A stretch of 38,509 nt of DNA, taken from assembly GCA_902569865.1 (NCBI GenBank), contig CACFVT010000008.1:1-38509 (forward strand), written 5' to 3'. The position numbers and the translations under genes were made by a program. This document shows, in pieces, positions 1 through 6,407 of the stretch (its first letter is position 1; each line of letters opens with the position of its first letter). The notes under the pieces were generated by a model, which made no database searches, had not been told where the DNA came from, and saw only the letters and a list, made by a program, of their open reading frames with translations. The stretch is from an uncultured Alphaproteobacteria bacterium (GTDB lineage: Bacteria > Pseudomonadota > Alphaproteobacteria > HIMB59 > GCA-002718135).

Positions 1-308
1 ATAGTGCAATTAAAATATTAAAACCAAACATAATAATGCACACCATATCAACATATCCAGCTAAAGTAAGTGAGCTTAATTTAAATTATATTCAATATCT
101 TAAAACAAAATATAAGAACGTAGAAGTTGGTTACAGTGGACACGAATTTGGGCTATCAACCACCTTTGCTGCAATAGGGCTTGGAGCCTCGTGGATTGAA
201 AGACATATAACTCTAGATAGACATATGTGGGGAAGTGATCAGCTGTCATCTTTAGAGCCCACAGGATTATTTCAGTTGATGGGGCAAGGCCGTCACAGTT
301 GTTGTTGA
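1..308 (+). pseudogene. N-acetylneuraminate synthase (NeuB-like) fragment, cut by window edge and 3'-truncated
   Basis: The reading frame is open from the left edge to a stop at 306-308. It carries NeuB-family motifs in the right order: STYPA, then VGYSGHEFGLS, IERHITLDRHMWGSDQ and SLEPTGL. NeuB condenses phosphoenolpyruvate with an N-acetyl-mannosamine-type sugar to make nonulosonic acids for cell-surface glycans. After LFQLM (about base 278) the frame runs into an unrelated short tail, QGRHSCC, so the residues that normally follow, including the C-terminal antifreeze-like domain found in many members, are missing. I infer that the gene was broken by a deletion or recombination that fused it to the next fragment. 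The start lies outside the window, so the intact N-terminal length is unknown. Activity is unlikely. Family call confident, pseudogene status fairly confident. Confidence 0.75.
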
Positions 309-588
309 CACAGCTCTAATTGCGTTTTTTCTTGGTTTCAAGGAAATCTACATTCTTGGTGTTGACCTCTATTACAAAGATAATAACAAAACACATTTTT
401 ACGGAAAAGAAGAAAGTATATATTTACAGGATAAAAAACCAAAAAGATTACTTAGTGACGCATTAAAAATTACTGTTATAAATTTAAATAAATTTTTTTA
501 TCACCATTCAGTAAAAATGGTTAATCTCAGTAAGGGTTATTCTCACAATGACATGTTTGTAAAAGGTAGGCTAGAAGATCTATTTTAA
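280..588 (+). pseudogene. C-terminal remnant of a glycan-type protein (DUF115 / GT42-like), no start
   Basis: From about base 280 a second frame is open to a TAA at 586-588, about 102 codons, and it has no start codon in a sensible place: an in-frame TGA lies at 277-279. It reads VVVDTALIAFFLGFKEIYI followed by LGVDLYY, a hydrophobic beta-strand and Asp motif. I associate this with the C-terminal part of DUF115 / MptE-like and CST-type sialyltransferase-like proteins of glycan clusters. The upstream domains are absent and the piece directly abuts the neuB fragment in a different frame, so it looks like the surviving 3' end of a deleted neighbour. Family assignment is from motif resemblance only. 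Confidence 0.5.
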
Positions 589-605
589 AAGCTTAATTGT
601 AACAT

Positions 606-1442
606 ATGAACGAGAGAAAATTACTATTCATTGCATCTTACCCAAAAAGTGGCAATACTTTTATGAGGGCAATAATTTCAAGTTTAATTTACTCACAAGA
701 TGGAATTTTTGAATCTAAATTATATAAAAAAATTACCCTTCTGGATACAAATCCATTTTATGATTTTGTAAAAAAAATAAATTCTGAAGATTTTTTAAAA
801 CTTGATAAAGTTGATACAGCTTGTAAGTATTGGAGATTAGCTCAGCAAAAACACTCATATATAACGGATAATTATATTTTTAAATCTCATGCAGCCAATC
901 TAATGTTTGGAAACTATAAATATACTTCTCAAGAAAATTGTATGGGTGTTATTTATTTGGTTAGAGACCCAAGAGGGATTGTTCCTTCTTATGCCTATCA
1001 TCTAAATATTAGTAATGAGGAGGCGTTTGAAAAAGTTACCAACATCAAACAAATTATATTTAATCCACGGAATAATATTTGTGTACCACTTTCAAACTGG
1101 GAGACCCATATCAAAAGTTGGCAAAAAACAAATATTCCGATTATTTTTGTCAGATTTGAAGACTTAGTTTCTGATACTGTTAACACAATCTATAAGTGCG
1201 TTGAATTTTTAAAATCACTGAATATTCAATTTACTTATAACTCGAAAAAATTAGACAATATTTATGAAAGCACAAAATTCGAAACAATTAAAAAATTAGA
1301 AGAGGATAATAATTTTAGAATTGGCAAAGATAAAAACTTTTTTAGAAAGGGGGACCTTAATAACAGTGATGTAAGCAAAGAAATTAAAAAAAAATTAATA
1401 AATATGTTTGAAGAACAAATGCAAGAGTTTCGTTATATTTAA
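606..1442 (+). CDS. Sulfotransferase domain protein
   Basis: This 278-residue protein has the cytosolic/Golgi sulfotransferase fold signature. The 5'-phosphosulfate loop YPKSGNTF lies at residues 12-19. A 3'-phosphate-binding segment, YLVRDPRGIVPSY, is near residue 120, and FVRFEDLVSDT follows later, as in PAPS-dependent sulfotransferases. It should transfer sulfate from PAPS to an acceptor; in this glycan island a surface polysaccharide or lipid sugar is the likely acceptor, but the sequence does not show which. There is no signal peptide, so it acts in the cytoplasm or at the inner face of the membrane. It starts with ATG 18 bases after the pseudogene stop and converges with the FkbM gene downstream. 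The length is normal for the family and the frame is intact. Confidence 0.8.
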   Translation: MNERKLLFIASYPKSGNTFMRAIISSLIYSQDGIFESKLYKKITLLDTNPFYDFVKKINSEDFLKLDKVDTACKYWRLAQQKHSYITDNYIFKSHAANLMFGNYKYTSQENCMGVIYLVRDPRGIVPSYAYHLNISNEEAFEKVTNIKQIIFNPRNNICVPLSNWETHIKSWQKTNIPIIFVRFEDLVSDTVNTIYKCVEFLKSLNIQFTYNSKKLDNIYESTKFETIKKLEEDNNFRIGKDKNFFRKGDLNNSDVSKEIKKKLINMFEEQMQEFRYI

Positions 1443-1470
1443 AAAAATTTTTACTTTTTGCTTTGTTTTC

Positions 1471-1492
1471 TCTTAATTTTATTTAATTAAGA
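1471..1492. terminator. Inverted repeat between convergent genes, possible weak bidirectional terminator
   Basis: TCTTAATT (1471-1478) and AATTAAGA (1485-1492) form a perfect 8-bp inverted repeat with a 6-base loop. It lies between the convergent stops of the sulfotransferase and the first FkbM gene. The stem is AT-rich and no clean U-tract follows on either strand, so termination is only a guess from position. Confidence 0.3.
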
Positions 1493-1510
1493 TAATCGAT
1501 TTGTAAAATT

Positions 1511-2176
1511 TTATTTTTTTTTAAAAATATGTTCTTTAAGCACAACGTCAACAAGCTCATAATTTAAATTTTCCAGAAATGGTATAATTAATGAGTTTTT
1601 TGGATCATCTTCTTCTATACATAATACAGGTCTGTTAGTTTTTAGTGTATTGTATGCCCCTTTAAGAACGCTAAGTTCAAATCCTTGTACATCAATTTTT
1701 ATAAAATCAATTTTTTTGTAATTAAAAGTGTCTAGCTTTTTTACAACAGATTTTATTGTGGGTGTGTCTTGTGGAAACTCACCGTAGATAATGCTTTTAT
1801 CTTCTTTAAATCCAATTTTAGTTTTATTTACAAATGAAGAAGCGCCTGAATTAGATTTGTGAATAAAAAGATTTTTAGTTTCTTCTTTCTCTCCTAAGGC
1901 GCAAGAATATATTTTTGAGTTATCTAAGTTAATGTTTTTTTTTAAATAGTCTTGACAAAAAGAGTTTGGCTCAAAGCAGACCAATTTATCAAAATATTTT
2001 GATAAATCTTTCGACCATAAACCGATATTCGCACCTATATCAATTGCAAATTGCCAGTCTTCAACATATGAAATTGCCCTGTTTCTTTGTCCCTCTTGAT
2101 AATGGTCATTTTTTTTGAGATACTCAATAAAATGTAAATCTGTTTCAGGAAGATAATAGTCTTTAATTTTAATCAT
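1511..2176 (-). CDS. FkbM-family SAM-dependent methyltransferase
   Basis: A 221-residue class I methyltransferase. SAM-binding motif I, AIDIGANIGLWS, is at about residues 45-56, followed by the acidic motif VCFEPN and the FkbM hallmark IDFIKIDVQGFELSVLKGA. FkbM proteins O-methylate sugars and related hydroxyls, often in O-antigen or capsule clusters. There is no signal or membrane segment. It starts with ATG on the minus strand and is convergent with the sulfotransferase; nothing is co-transcribed with it here. The length is normal for short FkbM members. The acceptor cannot be read from the sequence. A second FkbM gene with a different N-terminus sits 1.4 kb to the right. Confidence 0.82.
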   Translation of the reverse strand: MIKIKDYYLPETDLHFIEYLKKNDHYQEGQRNRAISYVEDWQFAIDIGANIGLWSKDLSKYFDKLVCFEPNSFCQDYLKKNINLDNSKIYSCALGEKEETKNLFIHKSNSGASSFVNKTKIGFKEDKSIIYGEFPQDTPTIKSVVKKLDTFNYKKIDFIKIDVQGFELSVLKGAYNTLKTNRPVLCIEEDDPKNSLIIPFLENLNYELVDVVLKEHIFKKK

Positions 2177-2514
2177 TTTAAATTTTAAAATTATTCTTTA
2201 TCAATTTATAAAAAAAAGCAACACTCAACTGAAACGTGTGTAGCGCCCAGACTCTTTCTCTCTAACTTTCATGAAAATCTCTAAAATCTTGGAACGAGCG
2301 ATGGGATTCGAACCTGCAAATGTCAGCCCCAAAAAACGATGTAGTACAAAAATAGCTATGCCTAATAATAGAAAACTTAAGTTAATTTTTTTAAAAAATT
2401 TTAAAAATGGGTGATTAGGTCAGCCTTTATTGCGCTCTAATTTAACTATAAGCAAGAAGTTTAAAAATGTAAAAATATTTTACTTTTTTAAAAAAATTTA
2501 ATTATAGTAAATTT
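2177..2514. other. Gene-free spacer with a decayed tRNA 3'-end
   Basis: No credible coding frame lies in these 338 bases. The one recognisable object is the tRNA-3'-like stretch at 2290-2315, listed separately. The rest is AT-rich and must contain the promoters of the divergent FkbM (leftward) and methyltransferase (rightward) genes, but I cannot pick them out with confidence. Confidence 0.6.
2290..2315 (-). repeat. Degenerate tRNA 3'-end remnant (T-arm, acceptor, CCA)
   Basis: Read on the minus strand this ends GGTTCGAATCCCATC-GCTCGTTCCA: a T-loop TTCGAAT, a 3' acceptor strand, a discriminator base and CCA. It matches the tRNA-Gly att copy at 3209-3234 at 22 or 23 of 26 positions. The 5' arm of the T-stem (GCAGG) no longer pairs with the 3' arm (CCCAT), and no 5' tRNA half adjoins it, so this is not a working tRNA. 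It is best read as an old, decaying attachment-site scar of the same kind as the perfect copy at 3207-3258. It could instead derive from a different tRNA. Confidence 0.55.
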
Positions 2515-3165
2515 ATGGATAATAATTGGGAGTCAAATAGAATAAATTTTTATGATAACATCTATAAAAATCCAAACAACCATTGGAGAAAAGAATTAAA
2601 CTTTAAATTTGATAATTTATTTACTCAAATCATTTTAGGTAATTTAAAAAAAGATCATAAAACTATGTTAGAGGTTGGGACAGATGGAAGATTTTTTGAA
2701 ACTTTTTTAAAAAATAATAATCATAACTTAAATATATCAGTTATAGATATCTCTTCTAAAGCAATTGAAATTATCAATAATAAATTCAAAACTATTAATA
2801 CATTTTGTGAGGATTTTTTTGTTTTTGCAGAATCAAGAGTTTCAAACAATGAAAAGTTTGATATTATTTATTCAAACGGCACTCACGAACATTTTAGAAA
2901 TTTGGAGAAATCATTAAGGCTTACTAAGCAACTGTTATCAAAGAATGGTTTTTTCTTAATGGCAGTTCCAAATAATCTTGGTTACGATATTAATAAGGAC
3001 CAACAGGTAGAAGGGTTCAGAGAACTAAATGGTGGAAGTCGACAAATGGAGTGGCACCTATTTTTAAACTCATGGAAAAAAATAATCTATGATTCTGGTT
3101 TTAAGTTTACATTTTTCAGAGGTTTCGATGAGAGAATTGGCTTTATATTTTATATGTATACTTAG
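2515..3165 (+). CDS. Class I SAM-dependent methyltransferase (Methyltransf_11/23 type)
   Basis: A 216-residue protein with motif I, MLEVGTDGRFFETFL, at about residues 52-66. The acidic strand is VIDISSKAIEI, motif II is FDIIYSNGTHEHF, and the post-motif is LLSKNGFFLMAVPN. This is the pattern of small-molecule methyltransferases found in glycan, quinone and secondary-metabolite clusters. Motif I has Val-Gly-Thr-Asp in place of the usual Gly-x-Gly, which is common enough in divergent members. It is the only gene between the decayed tRNA remnant (2290) and the perfect tRNA copy (3207), so it may be the cargo of one integration event. The substrate is unknown. Confidence 0.75.
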   Translation: MDNNWESNRINFYDNIYKNPNNHWRKELNFKFDNLFTQIILGNLKKDHKTMLEVGTDGRFFETFLKNNNHNLNISVIDISSKAIEIINNKFKTINTFCEDFFVFAESRVSNNEKFDIIYSNGTHEHFRNLEKSLRLTKQLLSKNGFFLMAVPNNLGYDINKDQQVEGFRELNGGSRQMEWHLFLNSWKKIIYDSGFKFTFFRGFDERIGFIFYMYT

Positions 3166-3206
3166 ACTTTATTGTTTTCGTAAATTCATTTTCTTATTAA
3201 AAATTG

Positions 3207-3258
3207 GCTGGAGCGGGCGAAGGGATTCGAACCCTCGACTTCAACCTTGGCAAGGTTG
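3207..3258. repeat. 52-bp direct repeat, distal att copy (3' part of tRNA-Gly)
   Basis: Identical over 52 bases to 4309-4360, which is the 3' part of the intact tRNA-Gly gene from the 5' side of the anticodon stem through the CCA, plus two flanking bases. Identity stops abruptly on both sides (base 3206 against 4308, 3259 against 4361). The repeat spans the whole anticodon stem-loop, a symmetric sequence that tyrosine recombinases often use as a core site. The copy lacks the D-arm and the 5' acceptor strand, so it is not a gene. Confidence 0.9.
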
Positions 3259-3558
3259 ACATTAAAAGTTGAGGTAGATGTTTTGATCTTATTTGCTAAA
3301 AAAAATTCTATTAAAAACCATAAAAATTAAGGCTAACTGGGACGTAAGTGGGGCGTGTAAGTAGAAATAGTTAAGAGATCAAAATAACAAAAAGTTCCAT
3401 AAAGTTAGTGTACAGTAAAAATTTAGATGGGTAGATTATTTTACTCTATAATGCACATATCTCATAATCTCACCTTTTAGTTTCTTAATTTTAAATTTAT
3501 TTTTTCTTAAGTCAGGAAAATAATTTCAAATGTATCAATTAAACACTATAATAATTTT
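3259..3558. other. Gene-free cassette end with inverted and tandem motifs
   Basis: These 300 bases follow the distal att copy and precede the cassette's only gene; no open frame of useful length is present. Visible structures are a 9-bp inverted repeat, TTTTGATCT (3281-3289) with AGATCAAAA (3376-3384), and between its arms an imperfect tandem motif, TGGGACGTAAG then TGGGGCGTGTAAG (3338-3361). Such motifs could be recombinase arm sites or a remnant of a lost integrase region, but that is inference. The promoter of the FkbM gene is presumably in the AT-rich right half. Confidence 0.45.
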
Positions 3559-4242
3559 GTGTTAGAAAAAATTAAGTTATTTTTAATGTTTAACAATTAT
3601 AAATTATTTAGGATGATTTATTATTCAATAGATAATAAATATTCTTTAATTAAAAAACTAGATTTGAAAAAAAATTTTTTACTTTTAGATATAGGTGCAA
3701 ATAAAGGTAAAGTAAGTAGGTATGTATTAGATCACTACAAAGATTGTCTAATAGAAGCTTTTGAACCAAATAATTATGCATTTAGAAAGCTCATTAAAAA
3801 TTTAAAAGGTTATGGTAACGTAAAATGTTACAATAAAGGGATATCAAAAGATGGGTCCAACATGAAGCTTTATCATCATAAAGATGACTTTAACAAAAAA
3901 GATCTTTCTGAAGCCAGTTCTTTTTTAGAGTTAAAAGAAAATATTAATATTAACAAATTTGATATAGTAACTACCATCTCTATAAATAGTCTTATTAAAA
4001 AATATCAATATATTGATTTAATTAAAATTGATATTGAAGGATATGAGTATGAAATAATTCAGGATTTGATTAATAATAAACATAAAATTAAATATGTATT
4101 ATGTGAGTTACACGGTAATCCAAAAAATTTAAGTCGAAAAGGTTTCAAAAAAAATATTTTTTTAGAAAAAAAATATAATAATTTAATTTCACTTCTTGAA
4201 AAAAATCAATTACTTAATAAATGGTTTTTTGAATATTATTAA
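3559..4242 (+). CDS. FkbM-family methyltransferase, cassette cargo
   Basis: A 227-residue protein with SAM motif I, LLDIGANKGKVSRYV, at about residues 42-56. The acidic strand is IEAFEPNNYAF, and the FkbM signature IDLIKIDIEGYEYEII follows. The listed start is GTG at 3559; an in-frame ATG at 3586 would shorten the protein by nine residues, and neither has a convincing Shine-Dalgarno. It is the only gene between the two perfect att copies (3207-3258 and 4309-4360), making it the sole visible cargo of that 1.1-kb cassette. Base composition is very AT-rich, with long A and T runs. A role in O-methylating a surface sugar is likely by family and context; the acceptor is unknown. Confidence 0.8.
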   Translation: MLEKIKLFLMFNNYKLFRMIYYSIDNKYSLIKKLDLKKNFLLLDIGANKGKVSRYVLDHYKDCLIEAFEPNNYAFRKLIKNLKGYGNVKCYNKGISKDGSNMKLYHHKDDFNKKDLSEASSFLELKENININKFDIVTTISINSLIKKYQYIDLIKIDIEGYEYEIIQDLINNKHKIKYVLCELHGNPKNLSRKGFKKNIFLEKKYNNLISLLEKNQLLNKWFFEYY

Positions 4243-4308
4243 CAACTGGTACATATATGAGACGCAGGACAATTTACCAGCTACATGATTCAAAAATTTG
4301 GCTTAAAC

Positions 4309-4360
4309 GCTGGAGCGGGCGAAGGGATTCGAACCCTCGACTTCAACCTTGGCAAGGTTG
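4309..4360. repeat. 52-bp direct repeat, proximal att copy inside tRNA-Gly
   Basis: Second copy of the repeat at 3207-3258, offset by exactly 1,102 bases. This copy is part of the complete tRNA-Gly gene, so the tRNA keeps its full sequence after integration, as expected when an element inserts into the 3' half of a tRNA and brings a replacement 3' end. Confidence 0.9.
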
Positions 4361-4385
4361 CGCTCTACCCCTGAGCTACGCCCGC
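4311..4385 (-). tRNA. tRNA-Gly (GCC anticodon)
   Basis: On the minus strand a full cloverleaf can be folded. The acceptor GCGGGCG pairs with CGCCCGC, the D-arm is GCTC/GAGC, and the anticodon arm CAACC-TTGCCAA-GGTTG has GCC as anticodon. The T-arm is GAGGG-TTCGAAT-CCCTT, and the CCA is encoded (4311-4313). Length is 72 nt plus CCA. Its 3' part is the attachment site for the cassette at lower coordinates. The gene is flanked by core chromosome on its 5' side (proX at 4445), so it marks the island boundary. Confidence 0.97.
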
Positions 4386-4444
4386 AATGATTTTTTTCTA
4401 CTATCATGATAGTTTCATAAAGTATAATAAAAAGACGTTGATTT

Positions 4445-4960
4445 ATGTTAAGCTCAAAAGAATTTATAAAATTATTTAGTGACAAAGGGTATGATTATGA
4501 ACTTCATCACCATCAAGCGCTTTTTACAGTAGAAGATTCAAATAATTTCAGAGGAAAAATAAAAGGATCACATAGTAAAAATTTATTTTTAAAAAATAAA
4601 AAAAATAAATTTTTTTTAATTTCATGTGAAGAATTTACAAATATAAATCTAAAGAGTGTTTCAAAATTTTTATGCTTAGGTAATGTGTCTTTTGCAAGAG
4701 AAGAATATTTAATAAACTTACTAGGGGTAAAGCCTGGTTCCGTTACTCCTTTTGCTTTATTAAATAACGCTGAAAACGATATAGATTTTTATCTAGATGA
4801 AAAACTTTACAATTCAAAATTTGTTAATTTCCACCCACTAACAAATACAGCAACAATAACAATGAAGTGCAGCACATTTATTGAATTTATGATTGAAAAT
4901 AATAAAAAAATACATATTTTCTCACCAGAAGAAGAAGTAATTGTTAAAACATATGGATAG
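4445..4960 (+). CDS. YbaK/ProX-type prolyl-tRNA editing deacylase
   Basis: A 171-residue single-domain protein of the YbaK/EbsC superfamily, closest by motif to the ProX/PrdX group that hydrolyses mischarged Ala-tRNA(Pro) in trans. Supporting segments are YELHHHQALFTVEDS near the N-terminus, the KGSHSKNLFLKNKK strand with conserved lysines, the LGVKPGSVTPFALLN loop, and FHPLTNTATITM near the end. The protein is cytosolic. The chosen ATG is the first in frame and lies 59 bases from the tRNA-Gly gene. It overlaps the start of cnoX by eight bases, so they are co-transcribed. I am confident of the family but less so of the exact substrate (Ala- or Cys-tRNA). Confidence 0.82.
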   Translation: MLSSKEFIKLFSDKGYDYELHHHQALFTVEDSNNFRGKIKGSHSKNLFLKNKKNKFFLISCEEFTNINLKSVSKFLCLGNVSFAREEYLINLLGVKPGSVTPFALLNNAENDIDFYLDEKLYNSKFVNFHPLTNTATITMKCSTFIEFMIENNKKIHIFSPEEEVIVKTYG

Positions 4961-5816
4961 CAGTAATATAATTGATGTGAATGAAGGTGATTTTCAAAAC
5001 ACAGTCATAAATGCAAGTGAAAATAAGTTAGTTATTGTTGATTTTTGGGCACCTTGGTGCGGCCCGTGCAAACAACTAACCCCAATAATGGAAAAAGTTG
5101 CGAGAGAAAATCCAGATAATTTTGATTTGATTAAAATTAATATAGATGAAAACAAACAAATAGCATCTCAACTTAGAATTCAATCAATTCCTGCTGTTTT
5201 TGCCTTTAAGGATAAAAAGGTTGTTAATGCTTTTCAGGGAGTAATTTCTGAAAAAGATTTTATTGATTTTATTGAAAAATCAGGTGGCAAAAAACTAAAA
5301 GAGGATTTGAGCAATTTTTATAGTGAAATAAAAAATCTAATTGATGATAAAAAATTTAATGAAGCCAAAGAAAAAATATTAGTTTTTTTTACTGAAAATA
5401 CAGGAGATGCAATAGTTGTAAGCCTATATTTGGAATGTTTATTAGCACAAAAAGAATTCAAAGAAATAGATGAGTTTGTCTCCTCTCTTGATGAAAAGAT
5501 GAAAAAAAATCAAGAAATAGATAAAATTATTAAAAAAATAAAAATAGTAAAGGACTCAAAAGGATCGGAGTCTATAGAAGTACTGCTTGAAAAATACAAC
5601 CATAACCCAAAGAACATTAAAATATTGTTAGCAATAGCTGAATACTATTTTTCTTCTGGAGAATATGAAAGCGCATTTCCATTTTTATTAAATAATTATT
5701 CTGTAGATAAAGAAAAGGTTAAAAAAAAATTAGTCGATTTTTTTGAAGCGCTTGGAAATGACCACGAGGCTACAAAAAATTATAGAAAACAACTTTCAAG
5801 CTTGTTGTTTATATAA
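4953..5816 (+). CDS. cnoX: CnoX/YbbN-type thioredoxin-TPR co-chaperone
   Basis: An N-terminal thioredoxin domain (about residues 5-110) carries the intact active site WAPWCGPCKQ, with Cys36 and Cys39. It is followed by about 175 residues of helical repeats typical of the YbbN/CnoX family, which works as a redox-linked holdase passing clients to GroEL or DnaK. Total length is 287 residues, the family norm. I choose ATG 4953 over the upstream TTG at 4941 because it begins directly on the thioredoxin domain and overlaps the proX stop in the usual operon way. Having CxxC suggests real thiol-disulfide activity, as in alphaproteobacterial members, unlike the E. coli protein. The LON-domain gene follows with no gap. 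Confidence 0.85.
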   Translation: MDSSNIIDVNEGDFQNTVINASENKLVIVDFWAPWCGPCKQLTPIMEKVARENPDNFDLIKINIDENKQIASQLRIQSIPAVFAFKDKKVVNAFQGVISEKDFIDFIEKSGGKKLKEDLSNFYSEIKNLIDDKKFNEAKEKILVFFTENTGDAIVVSLYLECLLAQKEFKEIDEFVSSLDEKMKKNQEIDKIIKKIKIVKDSKGSESIEVLLEKYNHNPKNIKILLAIAEYYFSSGEYESAFPFLLNNYSVDKEKVKKKLVDFFEALGNDHEATKNYRKQLSSLLFI

Positions 5817-6407
5817 ATGCAAATACCAATCTTTCCACTAAACGGAGCAATACTATTTCCAAAAACAAACCTGCCTCTTAATATTTTTGAAGAAAGATAT
5901 ATTGATATGATAGATTATTCTTTATCAAGCGGTAGACTTATAGGAATGGTACAGTATAAAGAAAAAAATGAACTCTATAACATAGGGTGTTATGGAAAAA
6001 TTACTATTTTTAATGAAATGCCCGATAAGAGATATTTAATAAATATTGAGGGCATAAATTGTTTTAAAATTACTAATGAAATAGACTCTGGGCATAAATT
6101 CAGAATTTGTGAAATTAAAATTATTGATAGCTTCAATAGCCATAAATTGGAAGATGGATTAAAATCAAAAATACTTGATAGTTTTAAAAAATATAAAAAT
6201 GTTAAAAACATAAATGTAAGTATTGATGATATTTCTAAACTAAATATAATTGATTTACTGAAGCTTATAGTAATGATTTCACCCTTTGATGTTAGTGTGA
6301 AGCAAATGTTTTTAGAATTAAAATCACACAAAGAGCTATATGAAAAAATTTTGTCGACGCTAGAAATAGAATTGGCTTCAAATCAAGAATCAGCCTTAAT
6401 TAATTAA
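5817..6407 (+). CDS. LON N-terminal substrate-binding domain protein
   Basis: A 196-residue stand-alone LON-N (LON_substr_bdg) protein without protease or ATPase domains. It shows IPIFPLNGAILFPKTNLPLN at the start, then IFEERYIDMIDYSL and IGCYGKITIF, as at the N-terminus of Lon. Such proteins are common in alphaproteobacteria beside the CnoX gene; their biochemical role is not established, though a link to protein quality control is plausible. ATG follows the cnoX stop with no intervening base, implying translational coupling. The stop overlaps the stop of the convergent ubiH-like gene. Confidence 0.82.
   Translation: MQIPIFPLNGAILFPKTNLPLNIFEERYIDMIDYSLSSGRLIGMVQYKEKNELYNIGCYGKITIFNEMPDKRYLINIEGINCFKITNEIDSGHKFRICEIKIIDSFNSHKLEDGLKSKILDSFKKYKNVKNINVSIDDISKLNIIDLLKLIVMISPFDVSVKQMFLELKSHKELYEKILSTLEIELASNQESALIN

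Noticed and set aside
2290-2455. A split or permuted tmRNA or an intron-bearing tRNA: GGGGCTGA upstream of the CCA fragment resembles a tmRNA start, and 2425-2450 resembles a tRNA D-arm.
   Set aside because: The GGGGCTG string precedes rather than follows the CCA-bearing part and does not pair with its acceptor strand; the D-arm-like stretch has no matching 5' acceptor strand; no tag reading frame is seen.
3259-3400. Remnant of an integrase gene next to the att copy.
   Set aside because: Short translations in several frames gave no tyrosine-recombinase motif (no R...HxxR...Y), and all frames are interrupted.
4303-4485. A 60-residue minus-strand frame across the tRNA-Gly gene.
   Set aside because: It is simply the tRNA and its flanks read as protein, a well-known artefact (GRSSGVERNLAKVEVEGSNP type).
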